Assembly: GCA_902706235.1 (NCBI GenBank) | Contig: CACSJR010000008.1 | Location: 62,001-126,000, forward strand | Source: Citrobacter sp. 18056 | Lineage (GTDB): Bacteria > Pseudomonadota > Gammaproteobacteria > Enterobacterales > Enterobacteriaceae | Direction of reading: 5' to 3' | DNA length: 64,000 nt | In this document: piece after piece, positions 21,911-32,083 of the stretch | Layout: every line of letters begins with the position of its first letter | Numbering within the stretch: position 1 is the first letter of the stretch | Position numbers and translations under genes: made by a program | Notes under the pieces: model-generated | Databases searched by the model: none | The model's input: the letters and a program-made list of their open reading frames with translations, nothing else | What the model was told of the DNA's origin: nothing

Positions 21911-24157
21911 TTATCTGCCGCCGCGAATCAAGCCGCCAAGGCCCCGGCGTTCCATGAATGCCGCCACTTGATGGCGCACTTCAGTCGCAAGTTGCGCATC
22001 CAGGCTGCGCTGTGCCAGGTTTTTCGCATCTTCCAGCTCGATGTGACGCAGCAAGTATTTCACGCGAGCCACCGAGCGTCCGTTCATCGACAGATGGCGG
22101 AAACCCAGGCCAATCAGGATAGTCACGCACATCGGGTCACCCGCCATTTCGCCGCATACGCGCAAGTCGATGTCGAGGCGCTCGGCGTCCTGAGCAATCA
22201 TCGACAGTGCGCGAAGCAGCGCCGGGTGCAGGCTATCGTACATGCTGGCTACACGGGTATTGTTCCTGTCGACCGCCAGTAAATATTGCGTCAGATCGTT
22301 GGTTCCCACGGAGATGAAATCAACGCGGCGAGTCAGATGCGGCAACATGAATACCATTGATGGCACTTCCAGCATCACGCCGATCCGCGGTTTCGGGATC
22401 TCGTAGCCGATCATCTCTTCCACTTCGCGTCCAGCACGTTCAATCAGGCGTTTTGCCTCATCGACCTCATCAATACTGGTGACCATCGGCAGCAAAATGC
22501 TGAGATTACCCGTCGCAGCATTGGCACGCAGCATCGCGCGAACCTGAACCAGGAAGATCTCCGGCTGATCGAGCGTGATGCGGATCCCGCGCCAACCGAG
22601 ACATGGGTTTTCTTCGCTGATGGGCATGTACGGCAGTTGTTTGTCGGCCCCGACGTCCAGCGTTCGCAGTGTCACCGGTTTGTCGTTGAACATTTGCAAC
22701 ATGCCCTGATACTGGGCCACCTGCTCTTCTTCTGACGGGAAACCGCTTTGCAGCATGAACGGGATTTCAGTGCGATAGAGCCCGATGCCATCGATGCGGC
22801 TACCAAGCTTTTCTTCGTGCTCTGGGCTTAAACCGGCATTCAGCATTACTTTCACGCGTTCGCCGCTTTTCAGCTGCGCCGGACGATCAACGTCATCTTC
22901 CGCGATTCGGCTGAGTTCATTTTCTTCGGTCACCAGCCGTTGGTATTCCTGCAGGAGTACCGGCTCGGGATCGACCAGCAATTCACCGCGATAGCCATCG
23001 ACCACCAGCATTCGGCCATGCAGCACCGAAGGCTGAATATCGGCGCCCATCACCGTCGGGATACCCAACGCGCGCACCATAATGGCGGCATGAGAGTTCG
23101 CTGCGCCGTCGCGCACCACGACGCCCGTCAGTCTGTCCTGCGGCACTTCGGCAAGCGTGGTCGCCGAAAGCTCATCAGCCACCAGCACGAAGCGCTCCGG
23201 CCAGGCGTTTGGGCCCTGCACAGAGTCATCGAGATGGAAAAGCAGACGTTGGCCCAGCGCCCGGAGATCGCCCGCACGCTCTTTAAGATAACCATCACTC
23301 AGGGCCGCGAACTGCGCAGCAAATTTTTCGATGATGGTTTTGACCGCCCATTCTGCCACCGAGCCTTTGTCCACTTCAGCGAACAGCTCTTTGCGCAGTC
23401 GCGCGTCTGATAACAGGTGTGAATAGAGATCAAAGATAGCCGCGGTTTCTTTCTGGGCTCCGGCCGCAAAACGCTTGCTGTAACGACGAAATTCTCCAGC
23501 CGCCTCTTCCAACGCACCGGTCAGACGTTCGCGCTCAAGCGCAGTGTCCAGCGTTGAGGCTTCGTACACCTGCTCCATCAACGGCAGTGTAGAATCCATC
23601 CAGCCCTGAGCAATCGCCACCCCGGATGCAGCCGCCAGTGCGCGAATGCGCGTTTGACGGTACTGACCAAACAGCGCCGTAAGCTGAGACTGAGAGAGGA
23701 TCGCCGCCATTTGAGTGGCAAGCGTGACGAGGAAGGATTCTTCACTTTCGTCGAACTGACGCAGTTCGCGCTGCTGAACCACCAGCACGCCAAGCAGTTG
23801 GCGACGCTGGATGATCGGCACGCCAAGAAATGCGCGGTACTTTTCTTCCTTTACGGAAGGAATATATTTGAAGCTCGGATGCTTTTGCGCATCCGCGAGG
23901 TTAATGGGCTCCGCGAGGCGTCCCACCAGGCCAACGACACCTTCATCAAAGGCGAGTGTAATCGTTCGGCCGCGTGGCTTTTTCAGCCCGCGAGTGGCCA
24001 TCAGGTAATAGCAACGCCTGTCATGGTCAGCGAGATAAACCGAACACACTTCGGTTTCCATTGCCTGACAGATATCCGTTACCAGAATATCGAGCGCCTC
24101 GTTCACACGGGGCGCACTGGCCACTTTCTCGACTATTTCTCGCAACCGGGTGAGCAT
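21911..24157 (-). CDS. ptsP: PTS enzyme I-Ntr (PtsP)
   Basis: Phosphoenolpyruvate-protein phosphotransferase of the nitrogen PTS; passes phosphate to NPr and EIIA-Ntr. 748 residues: a GAF domain (about 1-160) that senses glutamine/2-oxoglutarate, then the enzyme I part with the phosphorylated histidine in GAANSHAAIMVRALG, and the PEP-binding barrel with VCGEMAGDP. It begins 12 bases after rppH, forming the usual rppH-ptsP operon. The 180-base gap to lgt contains no recognisable gene. Confidence 0.96.
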   Translation of the reverse strand: MLTRLREIVEKVASAPRVNEALDILVTDICQAMETEVCSVYLADHDRRCYYLMATRGLKKPRGRTITLAFDEGVVGLVGRLAEPINLADAQKHPSFKYIPSVKEEKYRAFLGVPIIQRRQLLGVLVVQQRELRQFDESEESFLVTLATQMAAILSQSQLTALFGQYRQTRIRALAAASGVAIAQGWMDSTLPLMEQVYEASTLDTALERERLTGALEEAAGEFRRYSKRFAAGAQKETAAIFDLYSHLLSDARLRKELFAEVDKGSVAEWAVKTIIEKFAAQFAALSDGYLKERAGDLRALGQRLLFHLDDSVQGPNAWPERFVLVADELSATTLAEVPQDRLTGVVVRDGAANSHAAIMVRALGIPTVMGADIQPSVLHGRMLVVDGYRGELLVDPEPVLLQEYQRLVTEENELSRIAEDDVDRPAQLKSGERVKVMLNAGLSPEHEEKLGSRIDGIGLYRTEIPFMLQSGFPSEEEQVAQYQGMLQMFNDKPVTLRTLDVGADKQLPYMPISEENPCLGWRGIRITLDQPEIFLVQVRAMLRANAATGNLSILLPMVTSIDEVDEAKRLIERAGREVEEMIGYEIPKPRIGVMLEVPSMVFMLPHLTRRVDFISVGTNDLTQYLLAVDRNNTRVASMYDSLHPALLRALSMIAQDAERLDIDLRVCGEMAGDPMCVTILIGLGFRHLSMNGRSVARVKYLLRHIELEDAKNLAQRSLDAQLATEVRHQVAAFMERRGLGGLIRGGR

Positions 24158-24169
24158 AATGTGCGTGGC

Positions 24170-24703
24170 TTAACCTCTTTTACGTCGATAAGCAGGGGCG
24201 GTGTTCTGCGGTTTTGGGGTACTTTCCGTCAGCGCCAGCACAACGCCTGCAAACTCCTTCATCACCCGACGGTAGACATCACGTTTAAACGACACCACCT
24301 GACGCACCGGGTACCAGTAACTTACCCAGCGCCAACCATCGAATTCCGGGGTACTGCTGGTTTGCATGTTGATATCGGCATCGTTGCCTATCAACTGCAG
24401 GAGAAACCACTTTTGTTTCTGGCCGATACAAACCGGCTTTGTGTCCCAACGCACCAAACGTTTCGGTAACTTGTAACGCAACCAGTTCCGGGTAGAAGCC
24501 AGGATCCGCACATCTTTACGGCTTAACCCCACTTCTTCGAACAATTCCCGATACATCGCCTGCTCAGCGGACTCGCCTGGGTTTATCCCTCCTTGAGGGA
24601 ATTGCCAGGAGTGTTGACCGTAACGCCTGGCCCACATTACCTGGCCCAGGCGGTTGCAGATTACAATTCCAACATTTGGGCGGTAGCCATCGTCATCAAT
24701 CAC
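24170..24703 (-). CDS. rppH: RNA pyrophosphohydrolase RppH
   Basis: Nudix hydrolase that removes pyrophosphate from 5' ends of mRNA and so starts RNase E-dependent decay. 177 residues. The Nudix box spans about residues 38-60 (GGINPGES ... RELFEEVGL). Start chosen at GTG 24703, seven bases after AGAGG, giving an N-terminus [12 protein letters not shown] equivalent to E. coli [12 protein letters not shown]; the open frame continues far upstream to 24850 without homology. The switch from ATG to GTG is a small peculiarity. Confidence 0.94.
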   Translation of the reverse strand: MIDDDGYRPNVGIVICNRLGQVMWARRYGQHSWQFPQGGINPGESAEQAMYRELFEEVGLSRKDVRILASTRNWLRYKLPKRLVRWDTKPVCIGQKQKWFLLQLIGNDADINMQTSSTPEFDGWRWVSYWYPVRQVVSFKRDVYRRVMKEFAGVVLALTESTPKPQNTAPAYRRKRG

Positions 24704-25387
24704 CGGACTACCTCTAAAAACAATTTTCAATGTGAATGATTGTTTCACACTCGCTGGAAACGGTAAACCACTCTCTTGCGGCGATAACACCGGATAACAA
24801 TTGAATAACTCACAGCTATCATCAAAGTTATAAACAGATAGGACCGTCACGGGACCATTTTATTCACTTTTTCTGTGGATAGAGTTGTGAAGAAGTCGCG
24901 AGTTACCATGGGAAAACCTTGATTCGTCTTAAAAACACCATTTTTTATCATTAAAATAAAATGATGTTATTCATCTATTTAGAATAGTTCCTTTTCATTA
25001 AATATGCCATAACGTGACGATCATCACATAGGTGATCCTTGCACTGATGAAAGATCGAACAACGTCGTTTTTATCCACAGATTGTGCCACTAACTTAAAC
25101 ACTTTTTGTCTGAAAATTGGATTTTCATCGCACGTCAAGCCTGTAAATGGAAACAGTAGTGAGGGTTTTCCCCAGTTATCCCACTTTTCTGTGGATAACA
25201 GGGTGTAAGATCCTGTTCATTGTCAGTGACCAGAATGGGAAAACATTTTGCAGCGCAAAAAATGTTGGCTTTTTTCAATTAAAAAACGCTATTAAATCAT
25301 CATATTGGCGTAGTTATTCAGAAACGGGTAAACTCTTTCCACAATGGGGATAAACCCCGCTCACTTTTCAACCAAAGGCGTGCCGTT
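24704..25387. promoter_or_regulatory. DnaA-reactivating sequence DARS2 (candidate)
   Basis: A 684-base AT-rich gap between rppH and mutH, exactly where E. coli carries DARS2, the site that regenerates ATP-DnaA. It contains two perfect DnaA boxes, TTATCCACA at 25071-25079 (plus) and TGTGGATAA at 25190-25198 (minus orientation), and a one-mismatch box TGTGGATAG at 24874-24882. In E. coli DARS2 needs three core DnaA boxes plus IHF and Fis sites; the IHF/Fis sites were not resolved by eye. A 68-codon open frame across 25147-25353 is AT-biased and not credible. Confidence 0.75.
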
Positions 25388-26074
25388 ATGTCCCTACTGT
25401 CTCCCCTGCGTCAATCCCCTCAGTCTGAAGCCGAGCTTTTAGCTCAGGCGCAGCAGCTGGCGGGTTATACGCTGGGTGAATTGGCGGCGATGGCAAACCT
25501 GCCCATTCCGCCCGATTTAAAGCGGGATAAAGGCTGGATTGGTGTGCTGCTTGAAATTTGGCTGGGTGCCAGCGCAGGGAGTAAACCCGAGCAGGATTTC
25601 GCCGCGCTGGGCGTCGAGCTGAAAACGATCCCCGTCGACCGCAACGGCCGTCCGCTGGAAACCACGTTTGTCTGCGTCGCCCCGCTGACCGGCAACAGCG
25701 GTGTCACCTGGGAAACTAGCCATGTCCGGCATAAACTCAAGCGCGTGCTGTGGATCCCAGTCGAAGGCGAACGCACTATCCCGCTGGCTGAACGCCACGT
25801 CGGTGCGCCATTGCTGTGGAGCCCGAGCGTAGAAGAGGAGCATCAGCTGCGCATGGATTGGGAAGAGCTAATGGATTTGATTGTGCTCGGTCAGGTGGAA
25901 CGCATTACCGCTCGCCACGGAGAAGTGCTGCAGCTACGTCCGAAAGCAGCCAACAGTAAAGCCTTGACGGAAGCAGTCGGCACACACGGCGAACCTATTC
26001 TTACTCTCCCACGTGGTTTTTATCTGAAGAAGCATTTCACCGCCGCCCTTCTGGCCCAGCATTTTCTGCTCTGA
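25388..26074 (+). CDS. mutH: DNA mismatch repair endonuclease MutH
   Basis: Nicks the unmethylated strand at hemimethylated GATC after activation by MutL. 228 residues (E. coli 229). The catalytic D-E-K triad is at Asp70, Glu77 and Lys79 ([11 protein letters not shown]), the same numbering as in E. coli. ATG 25388 is 69 bases past a purine-rich leader that also borders DARS2. Confidence 0.97.
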   Translation: MSLLSPLRQSPQSEAELLAQAQQLAGYTLGELAAMANLPIPPDLKRDKGWIGVLLEIWLGASAGSKPEQDFAALGVELKTIPVDRNGRPLETTFVCVAPLTGNSGVTWETSHVRHKLKRVLWIPVEGERTIPLAERHVGAPLLWSPSVEEEHQLRMDWEELMDLIVLGQVERITARHGEVLQLRPKAANSKALTEAVGTHGEPILTLPRGFYLKKHFTAALLAQHFLL

Positions 26075-26142
26075 CATGATTCGTTTGGGGTGAGGCCGTC
26101 CGTGGCTTATAATTGCGCTTTTCGTTTTTGGCAGGATTTACA

Positions 26143-26853
26143 ATGTTTGCATGGGTAACCGATCCTAACGCGTGGATGGCGCTTGGGACGCTGACGATCC
26201 TTGAGATCGTTCTGGGCATCGATAATATTATTTTTCTCTCTCTGGTAGTAGCTAAACTGCCAACGGCTCAGCGCAATCACGCGCGCCGAATCGGTCTGTT
26301 TGCGGCGATGATAATGCGACTGGCGCTGCTGGCGTCAATCGCCTGGGTCGTCAGGCTGACCAATCCGCTGTTTACGCTTTTCGACCACTCGTTCTCAGCC
26401 CGCGATCTGATTCTACTGGCTGGCGGCCTGTTCCTTATCTGGAAAGCGAGCAAAGAGATCCACGGATCGATTGAAGGCGAAGAAGAAGGGCTGAAAACCA
26501 ACGTCCACTCATTCTTCGGTGCTATCGTTCAAATCATGCTGCTCGACATTATCTTCAGCCTTGATTCGGTGATTACAGCGGTGGGTCTGTCCGATCATCT
26601 GTTCATTATGATGGCTGCAGTGGTGATTGCCGTGGGCGTGATGATGTTTGCCGCACGTCCGATTGGCGAATTTGTCGACAGGCATCCGTCGGTCAAGATG
26701 CTGGCGCTGGCATTCCTTATCCTGGTCGGCTTTACATTAATGCTGGAAAGTTTTTCTATTCATGTACCGAAGGGGTATATCTATTTCGCGATGTTTTTCT
26801 CCATTGCCGTGGAGAGCCTCAATTTGCTGCGAAATAAAAAAAATCCGCTTTAA
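26143..26853 (+). CDS. ygdQ: TerC-family membrane protein YgdQ
   Basis: Seven-helix integral membrane protein of the TerC/LysE-like class; TerC relatives export manganese or work with tellurium resistance, but the YgdQ function is not established. 236 residues from ATG 26143, beginning MFAWVTDPNAWMALGTL. The conserved acidic intramembrane motifs EIVLGIDNIIF and LDIIFSLDSVITA, which are the metal-binding type of the family, are intact. Follows mutH by 68 bases. Confidence 0.9.
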   Translation: MFAWVTDPNAWMALGTLTILEIVLGIDNIIFLSLVVAKLPTAQRNHARRIGLFAAMIMRLALLASIAWVVRLTNPLFTLFDHSFSARDLILLAGGLFLIWKASKEIHGSIEGEEEGLKTNVHSFFGAIVQIMLLDIIFSLDSVITAVGLSDHLFIMMAAVVIAVGVMMFAARPIGEFVDRHPSVKMLALAFLILVGFTLMLESFSIHVPKGYIYFAMFFSIAVESLNLLRNKKNPL

Positions 26854-26859
26854 ATTCAA

Positions 26860-26886
26860 GGACAGCCTTCAAAATGAGGGTTGTCC
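26860..26886 (+). terminator. Hairpin after ygdQ
   Basis: Arms GGACAGCC/GGTTGTCC with one mismatch, then CGCAATCTTTTT. Probable terminator of mutH-ygdQ. Confidence 0.55.
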
Positions 26887-26980
26887 CGCAATCTTTTTAA
26901 GATTTTACTGCTTTTTACTTACTCCTTACCGGGTTATATCTAGAATGGTATGAGTTGCGGTCATATAAGGGGTAATAATG

Positions 26981-27199
26981 ATGAAAAAATGGGCAGTTTT
27001 GATTTCTGCAGTGGGACTGGCATTTGCCGTTTCCGGTTGCAGCAGTGACTACGTGATGGCAACGAAAGATGGCCGAATGATTCTGACGGATGGAAAACCA
27101 GAAGTGGATGACGACACCGGCCTTATCAGTTACGAAGATCAGCAAGGTAACAGCATGCAGATCAACCGTGACGATGTTTCTCAAATCATTAAGCGCTAA
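26981..27199 (+). CDS. ygdR: Small lipoprotein YgdR (DUF903 family)
   Basis: 72-residue lipoprotein with signal peptide ending FAVSGC (lipidated cysteine about position 20) and the DUF903 (YgdI/YgdR) domain [20 protein letters not shown]. Function unknown. Two adjacent ATG codons (26978, 26981) are possible starts; the second matches the E. coli protein. A terminator follows. Confidence 0.92.
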   Translation: MKKWAVLISAVGLAFAVSGCSSDYVMATKDGRMILTDGKPEVDDDTGLISYEDQQGNSMQINRDDVSQIIKR

Positions 27200-27208
27200 A
27201 AGAATACA

Positions 27209-27231
27209 GGTCAGCTCGTCTGGCCTTTTTT
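27209..27231 (+). terminator. Terminator of ygdR
   Basis: Stem GGTCAG/CTGGCC (one G-U type pair) with loop CTCGT followed by TTTTTT. Confidence 0.7.
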
Positions 27232-27270
27232 GATTTTTTACTTCCGCTTTTTCCTCGCATCTGCCATGTT

Positions 27271-27397
27271 TATACCCAAAATAATTCGAGTTGCATCACG
27301 GCGGCAAGAGAATGAGTCCCGATGAACTTAGTAACCTAAGTGATTCGGGCGATTGAACGTAGCCAACAAAGATGCAGCTTGAAGGATGACGGGTATA
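27271..27397. repeat. ERIC element 1
   Basis: 127-base imperfect palindrome with the enterobacterial repetitive intergenic consensus ends TATACCC ... GGGTATA and the internal AAGTGATTCGGG core. Located between ygdR and tas, 82 bases before the tas start. Compared with ERIC 2 in this window, the internal direct motif TTAGTAACCTAAGTGATTC is slightly diverged. Confidence 0.85.
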
Positions 27398-27478
27398 TAT
27401 TCTTTTGTCAGGGCGCCTGCTGCGCCCTTCCTGACGTTTTTGATATGACGTTGTTGATATACAAAAAGGAAGACGGCT

Positions 27479-28519
27479 ATGCACTATCACCGTATCCCCC
27501 ACAGCTCACTGGAAATCAGTACTCTTGGGTTGGGCACTATGACGTTTGGTGAACAGAACAGCGAAGCCGACGCCCATACACAGCTCGATTACGCCGTTGC
27601 TCAGGGCATTAACCTGATTGACGTAGCAGAGATGTATCCCGTACCACCGCGCCCGGAAACGCAGGGTCTGACCGAAACCTACGTCGGCAACTGGCTGGCG
27701 AAGCACGGCAACCGTGAAAAAATAGTGCTGGCTTCAAAAGTCAGCGGCCCAACGCGCAATAACGACAGCGGTATTCGCCCGAACCAGGCGCTCGATCGCA
27801 AAAATATTCGCGATGCGCTGCATAACAGCCTGACTCGTCTGCAAACCGACTATCTCGACCTGTATCAGGTGCACTGGCCTCAGCGTGCGACCAACTGCTT
27901 CGGTAAGCTTGGCTACGAGTGGACGGAGTCACAGCCCGTTATCACCCTGCTGGAAACTCTCGAAGCGCTGACCGAATTCCAGCGTGCGGGAAAAATCCGC
28001 TATATCGGCGTCTCTAACGAAACCGCGTTTGGCGTGATGCGCTATCTGCACCTTGCCGATAAACACGACTTGCCGCGTATCGTCACGATTCAGAACCCAT
28101 ATAGCCTGCTGAACCGCAGCTATGAAGTGGCTCTGGCAGAAGTGAGCCAGTATGAAGGGGTGGAGTTGCTGGCGTATTCCTGCCTGGCTTTCGGTACGCT
28201 GACAGGAAAATACCTGAACGGTGCGAAACCGGCCGGAGCGCGCAACACGCTGTTCAGCCGCTTTACGCGTTACAGCAGCGAGCAGTCGCAGAAAGCGGTA
28301 GCGGCGTATGTGGATATCGCGAAACGTCATAACCTCGATCCGGCTCAGATGGCGTTAGCCTTCGTGCGTCGTCAGCCGTTCGTCGCCAGCACCCTGCTGG
28401 GTGCGACCACCATGGAGCAGCTGAAAACCAACGTGGAAAGTCTGCACCTTGAGTTGAGCGAAGAGGTTCTGGCAGAAATTGACGCGGTGCATAAGGTCTA
28501 TACCTACCCGGCACCGTAA
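27479..28519 (+). CDS. tas: Aldo-keto reductase Tas
   Basis: NADP-dependent aldo-keto reductase, 346 residues as in E. coli, where multicopy tas relieves tyrosine starvation; the natural substrate is not known. The catalytic tetrad is visible: Asp in LIDVAEMYP with Tyr, Lys in IVLASKVSG, and His in LYQVHWPQR. AAGGAAG lies just upstream of ATG 27479. Confidence 0.94.
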   Translation: MHYHRIPHSSLEISTLGLGTMTFGEQNSEADAHTQLDYAVAQGINLIDVAEMYPVPPRPETQGLTETYVGNWLAKHGNREKIVLASKVSGPTRNNDSGIRPNQALDRKNIRDALHNSLTRLQTDYLDLYQVHWPQRATNCFGKLGYEWTESQPVITLLETLEALTEFQRAGKIRYIGVSNETAFGVMRYLHLADKHDLPRIVTIQNPYSLLNRSYEVALAEVSQYEGVELLAYSCLAFGTLTGKYLNGAKPAGARNTLFSRFTRYSSEQSQKAVAAYVDIAKRHNLDPAQMALAFVRRQPFVASTLLGATTMEQLKTNVESLHLELSEEVLAEIDAVHKVYTYPAP

Positions 28520-28536
28520 ACATTGTGTGGTCTGAT

Positions 28537-28559
28537 ACCCTCTCCCATCGGGAGAGGGT
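28537..28559. terminator. Shared hairpin between tas and lplT
   Basis: Perfect 10-base arms ACCCTCTCCC/GGGAGAGGGT around a three-base loop between convergent genes. No T run; the CCCTCTCCC/GGGAGAGGG type recurs between genes in enterobacteria, so it may be a dispersed repeat used as terminator. Confidence 0.55.
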
Positions 28560-28571
28560 TAGAGAGGGAAG

Positions 28572-29765
28572 CTACACCTTACCTTTCCAGGCCCACAGCA
28601 CGATAATCGCGACCGCGAACAGCGTACCGAAACCAATCCCAACGCCAATTACCGGAATACCCACCATCACCGCCAGCGAGTAAAGACCGAGCATAATCAG
28701 CATCGCGCTGTTTTCCCCGAGGTTTTGCACCGCTATCGCATTCCCCGCGCCGACCGTGTGTTTCCCGCGCTCCTGCAGCAACGCATTCAGCGGCACCACG
28801 AAGAAGCCACCGCAGATCCCCAGCAGCAACAGCAGAACGTAGGCCGGTAGCAGCGCGTGCTGTAGCGCAAAAATCACCACCGCAATACCAATCAAAATGC
28901 CCGCAGGCATACAGCGCGCCACGGTTTCCAGCGTCACCAGTTTCGCCGCAGCCCCCGCACCGACCACAATCCCGACGGCAACCATCGCATTCAGGTACGT
29001 CGGCGTCGCGTTGTCGGTTATCCCCAGCGCAGCCGGCACCCACAGCACCAACAGGAAACGCAGCGTGACGCCCGCGCCCCAGAACAAGCTGGTGCCCACC
29101 AGCGAAAAACGGGTTTCAGGGCTGTGCCACAGCGTTTTACAGGCCGAGAAGAAACTGCGGGTCATGGCATTGAAACGCCAGGACTGCCCGCTTCTCGCCG
29201 CAGGTAAACGAGTGATGAACAGGTTGGCGACAACCGCTCCAGCGTAAACCAGCGCACATACGCCCAGCGCCGCCAGCACGTGCCAGTCGGCCAGCACGCC
29301 ACCCGCGACTGAGCCCAGCAAAATCGCGGCGATGGTCGAAGATTCCATCATCCCGTTAGCTTTAACCAGTTTGTCACCGGTGGTTAGCTCGCCAAGAATG
29401 CCATATTTCGCTGGTGAATAGGCTGCCGCGCCCACGCCCACCAGCGTGTACCCGATAAACGGGTTTACACCCACGCAGATAGACGCCGCGCCGATCAATT
29501 TCATACCGTTGGCGACCATCATCACCCGACCTTTCGGGAAGCTGTCGGCAAACTGCCCGACAAATGGCGCGAAAAGAATGTAAGCGCCCACAAACACCAT
29601 TTGCAGAACCGGCTGGCTCCAGTCCGGGTAGAATTGCTCCTTCATCAGCGCCAGGGTGGCGAATAGCAGCGCATTATCGCCAAAGGCAGACAGAAACTGG
29701 GCGCAGAGCACCGCCATCATCCCTTTCGAGCGTAGTGAAGTGTTAGTGTGCACTGACTCACTCAT
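28572..29765 (-). CDS. lplT: Lysophospholipid transporter LplT
   Basis: Major facilitator superfamily flippase that moves lysophospholipids across the inner membrane for re-acylation by Aas. 397 residues from ATG 29765 (E. coli length), 12 hydrophobic segments, starting [17 protein letters not shown]. It overlaps the end of aas by eight bases, so the pair is translationally linked. The frame is open further upstream but that sequence is inside aas. Confidence 0.95.
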   Translation of the reverse strand: MSESVHTNTSLRSKGMMAVLCAQFLSAFGDNALLFATLALMKEQFYPDWSQPVLQMVFVGAYILFAPFVGQFADSFPKGRVMMVANGMKLIGAASICVGVNPFIGYTLVGVGAAAYSPAKYGILGELTTGDKLVKANGMMESSTIAAILLGSVAGGVLADWHVLAALGVCALVYAGAVVANLFITRLPAARSGQSWRFNAMTRSFFSACKTLWHSPETRFSLVGTSLFWGAGVTLRFLLVLWVPAALGITDNATPTYLNAMVAVGIVVGAGAAAKLVTLETVARCMPAGILIGIAVVIFALQHALLPAYVLLLLLGICGGFFVVPLNALLQERGKHTVGAGNAIAVQNLGENSAMLIMLGLYSLAVMVGIPVIGVGIGFGTLFAVAIIVLWAWKGKV

Positions 29766-31917
29766 TCGGTTTTTCCACCTGATCAACCTGCTCTTTAAGG
29801 GCGACAAAATCGGGTTTGCCGCTGCCGAGAAGCGGTAACTGTTTAAGACAGCGGATATCACGCGGCACCGCAAGTTCCGGTATTCCGCTGGCCCGTGCCT
29901 GCTGCTGCAGTTTGTCACGCGTCAGTTCTGTGTCGGTAGTAAACAGCACCAGCGCTTCACCTTTGCTCGCATCCTGCTTTATCACCGTGGCGTGAAGCTT
30001 GTCTGGCGATACCGACAGCGCGAGCTGCTCGACCATTTCCAGCGATACCATTTCTCCGGCGATTTTCGCGAAGCGTTTGGCACGACCCTGAATTTTCACG
30101 TAGCCCTGCTCGTCAAACAGCACGATATCGCCGGTGTCGTACCAGCCATTTTCCAGCTCGCCAAGATGATTTTCCGCCGTCGGCTGTTCCAGTACACCGG
30201 GGTTTTCCACTCGCAGATAGCCGTTCATGATGTTCGGGCCTTTCAACTGCAAACGCCCGCCTTCTTCAATGCCCGGCACCGCCAGCAGTCGCGCATCCAT
30301 GCCCGGTAGAATGCGGCCAACCGTGCCCGGTTTTGCCGCCATTGGCACGTTGATCGACACCACCGGTGCGCACTCGGTTACGCCGTAGCCTTCCAGAATG
30401 CGCAGGCCAAATTTGTCCTGCCAGATTTGCTTCGTGCTGTCCTGGAGCTTTTCGGCACCGGCGACCACGTAACGCACTTTATGGAAATCATACGGATTGG
30501 CAAAACGCGCGTAGTGGCCAAGGAACGTGGACGTTCCGAATAGCACCGTACAGTTACGATCGTAGACCAGCTCCGGCACAATGCGATAATGCAGCGGGCT
30601 TGGATACAAGAACACCTCCGCCCCTGTCAGCAGTGGCGTAAACAGCCCCACGGTCAGGCCGAAAGAGTGGAACAGTGGTAGCGCCGACATAAAGCGGTCG
30701 CGGGCGGTGAAGTCGGCGATAGTTTTAATCTGCTCGACGTTGGCCAGAATGCTTTTATGGCTGTGCACCACGCCCTTCGGATGACCTTCTGAACCCGAAG
30801 TAAAGAGCACCATCGCCGCGTCTTCCGGTTGCTGTTTTACCTGCGCAAGATGCGGGGCCAGCAGATGGCCGAAGATCCACAGCTTGTCAGTCAGCGTCAC
30901 GTCGCCTTTTAAATCTTCCAGAAACACCCAGCGCACCTGGGTCAGTTGCTCCGGCAGATGCCACAGTTTCCCTTTATCGAGGAACTGTCGGGAGGTAAAT
31001 ATGGTTTTGATTTCTGCCGCGGTAATCGCGCTGGAAAGCCCTTTGATGCCAGCGGTGTAGTTCATCATTGCCGGGATACGCCCGCGGGCAATGGCCCCGA
31101 AAATCACCGCCGCGCTGATCCCGGCATTCGGTAACATCAGCCCAATTTTCTCGCCCTTGGCGCTGTATTTTTCCAGAATACGCGCCACGAACAGCGTTTT
31201 GGTCAGCAGCTTGCGGTAGTTATCCGGCTGGAAATTGATGTCTTCTATGCACGGTTTTCTGTCGCCATAGCGATGCTGGGCAGTCAGCAGCGCTTCATAG
31301 AGCGTTTCACGCGGACGCACCGCCATGCGGGCTTCCATCATGATTTGATGCAGCATTTCCCCGGCGATTTTACGACGATCGCGCGCACGCGGCACTTCCG
31401 GCATCGGCAGTGACGTCGGGGGCAAAATATGCAGATGGATTTGCGGGAAGAAGCGGCGTTTCACCAGACCTTTCAGTCGGCTGGCAAACGTCAGTTCCGC
31501 ACCTTCAATACGAATCGGGACCACTACCGCCTGCGACTTTGCCGCCACAAAGCCCGCGCCATCGTAGATTTTCATCAACGAGCCGGTGATGGAAATGCGC
31601 CCTTCCGGGAAAATCACCACCGGGCGCCCTTGCTCAACCAGACGCACCAGATGCTTGATAGACATCGGTTTGGTCGGGTCCAACGGCACAAAATCAATCA
31701 GGGGTGCCAGCCAGCGCATAAACCACTTCTGGCTGATAGAGGTATAGACCGCAAATACCGGACGCACGGGTAAAAACAGCGCCAGTAAAATGCCGTCAAT
31801 AAAAGAGACATGGTTCGGCGTGATAAGCACCTTCGGCTGACGCAAAGCAGCCGCATTTCCTGTGACTTTAACCCGAAACATCACTCTGAAAAGAAATCGA
31901 AAAAAGCCCAACAGCAT
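29758..31917 (-). CDS. aas: Bifunctional 2-acyl-GPE acyltransferase / acyl-ACP synthetase Aas
   Basis: Re-acylates 2-acyl-glycerophosphoethanolamine left by lipoprotein N-acylation. 719 residues. N-terminal PlsC acyltransferase domain with NHVSFID (HX4D) and FPEGRIS; C-terminal AMP-forming acyl-ACP synthetase with [12 protein letters not shown] and GYGVTECAP. Start chosen at ATG 31917 (MLLGFFRF), which restores the E. coli length; 33 extra upstream codons are open but overlap the leader. Operon aas-lplT. Confidence 0.96.
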   Translation of the reverse strand: MLLGFFRFLFRVMFRVKVTGNAAALRQPKVLITPNHVSFIDGILLALFLPVRPVFAVYTSISQKWFMRWLAPLIDFVPLDPTKPMSIKHLVRLVEQGRPVVIFPEGRISITGSLMKIYDGAGFVAAKSQAVVVPIRIEGAELTFASRLKGLVKRRFFPQIHLHILPPTSLPMPEVPRARDRRKIAGEMLHQIMMEARMAVRPRETLYEALLTAQHRYGDRKPCIEDINFQPDNYRKLLTKTLFVARILEKYSAKGEKIGLMLPNAGISAAVIFGAIARGRIPAMMNYTAGIKGLSSAITAAEIKTIFTSRQFLDKGKLWHLPEQLTQVRWVFLEDLKGDVTLTDKLWIFGHLLAPHLAQVKQQPEDAAMVLFTSGSEGHPKGVVHSHKSILANVEQIKTIADFTARDRFMSALPLFHSFGLTVGLFTPLLTGAEVFLYPSPLHYRIVPELVYDRNCTVLFGTSTFLGHYARFANPYDFHKVRYVVAGAEKLQDSTKQIWQDKFGLRILEGYGVTECAPVVSINVPMAAKPGTVGRILPGMDARLLAVPGIEEGGRLQLKGPNIMNGYLRVENPGVLEQPTAENHLGELENGWYDTGDIVLFDEQGYVKIQGRAKRFAKIAGEMVSLEMVEQLALSVSPDKLHATVIKQDASKGEALVLFTTDTELTRDKLQQQARASGIPELAVPRDIRCLKQLPLLGSGKPDFVALKEQVDQVEKPNE

Positions 31918-31999
31918 ATCAACTCCATTTTGCAAAAAATCACTTTTTGCAGGGTACATGAGATGCGACAGGAAAGCAGGAGGGGGCTGAATTTTGGGT

Positions 32000-32083
32000 A
32001 AAAAAAACCTGCGCATCTGCGCAGGTTGGTGTAATCAAGTGGCCTTCCCCTAAGGGTCGACTTCACCTATCAATACCTCTGGG
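32000..32083 (-). ncRNA. omrB: OmrA/OmrB-family small RNA (OmrB-like)
   Basis: 84-nucleotide RNA in the aas-galR gap, where E. coli has omrA and omrB. The 5' end CCCAGAGGTATTGATAGGTG is the conserved pairing region of the family, with GATAGGTGAAGTC matching OmrB rather than OmrA. The 3' end is a perfect terminator CCTGCGCAGATGCGCAGG plus eight T. OmrA/B are OmpR-activated, Hfq-dependent regulators of outer-membrane protein and curli genes. Only one copy is present in this gap. Coordinates from the motif ends, not mapped. Confidence 0.88.

Noticed and set aside
25147-25353. 68-codon open frame between rppH and mutH
   Set aside because: It crosses two bases sets of DnaA boxes in an AT-rich control region, has no ribosome binding site and shows no protein family features.
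27271-27397. Small RNA or riboswitch in the tas leader
   Set aside because: The folded sequence is an ERIC repeat, recognised by its ends and core and by the second copy at 40088-40216.
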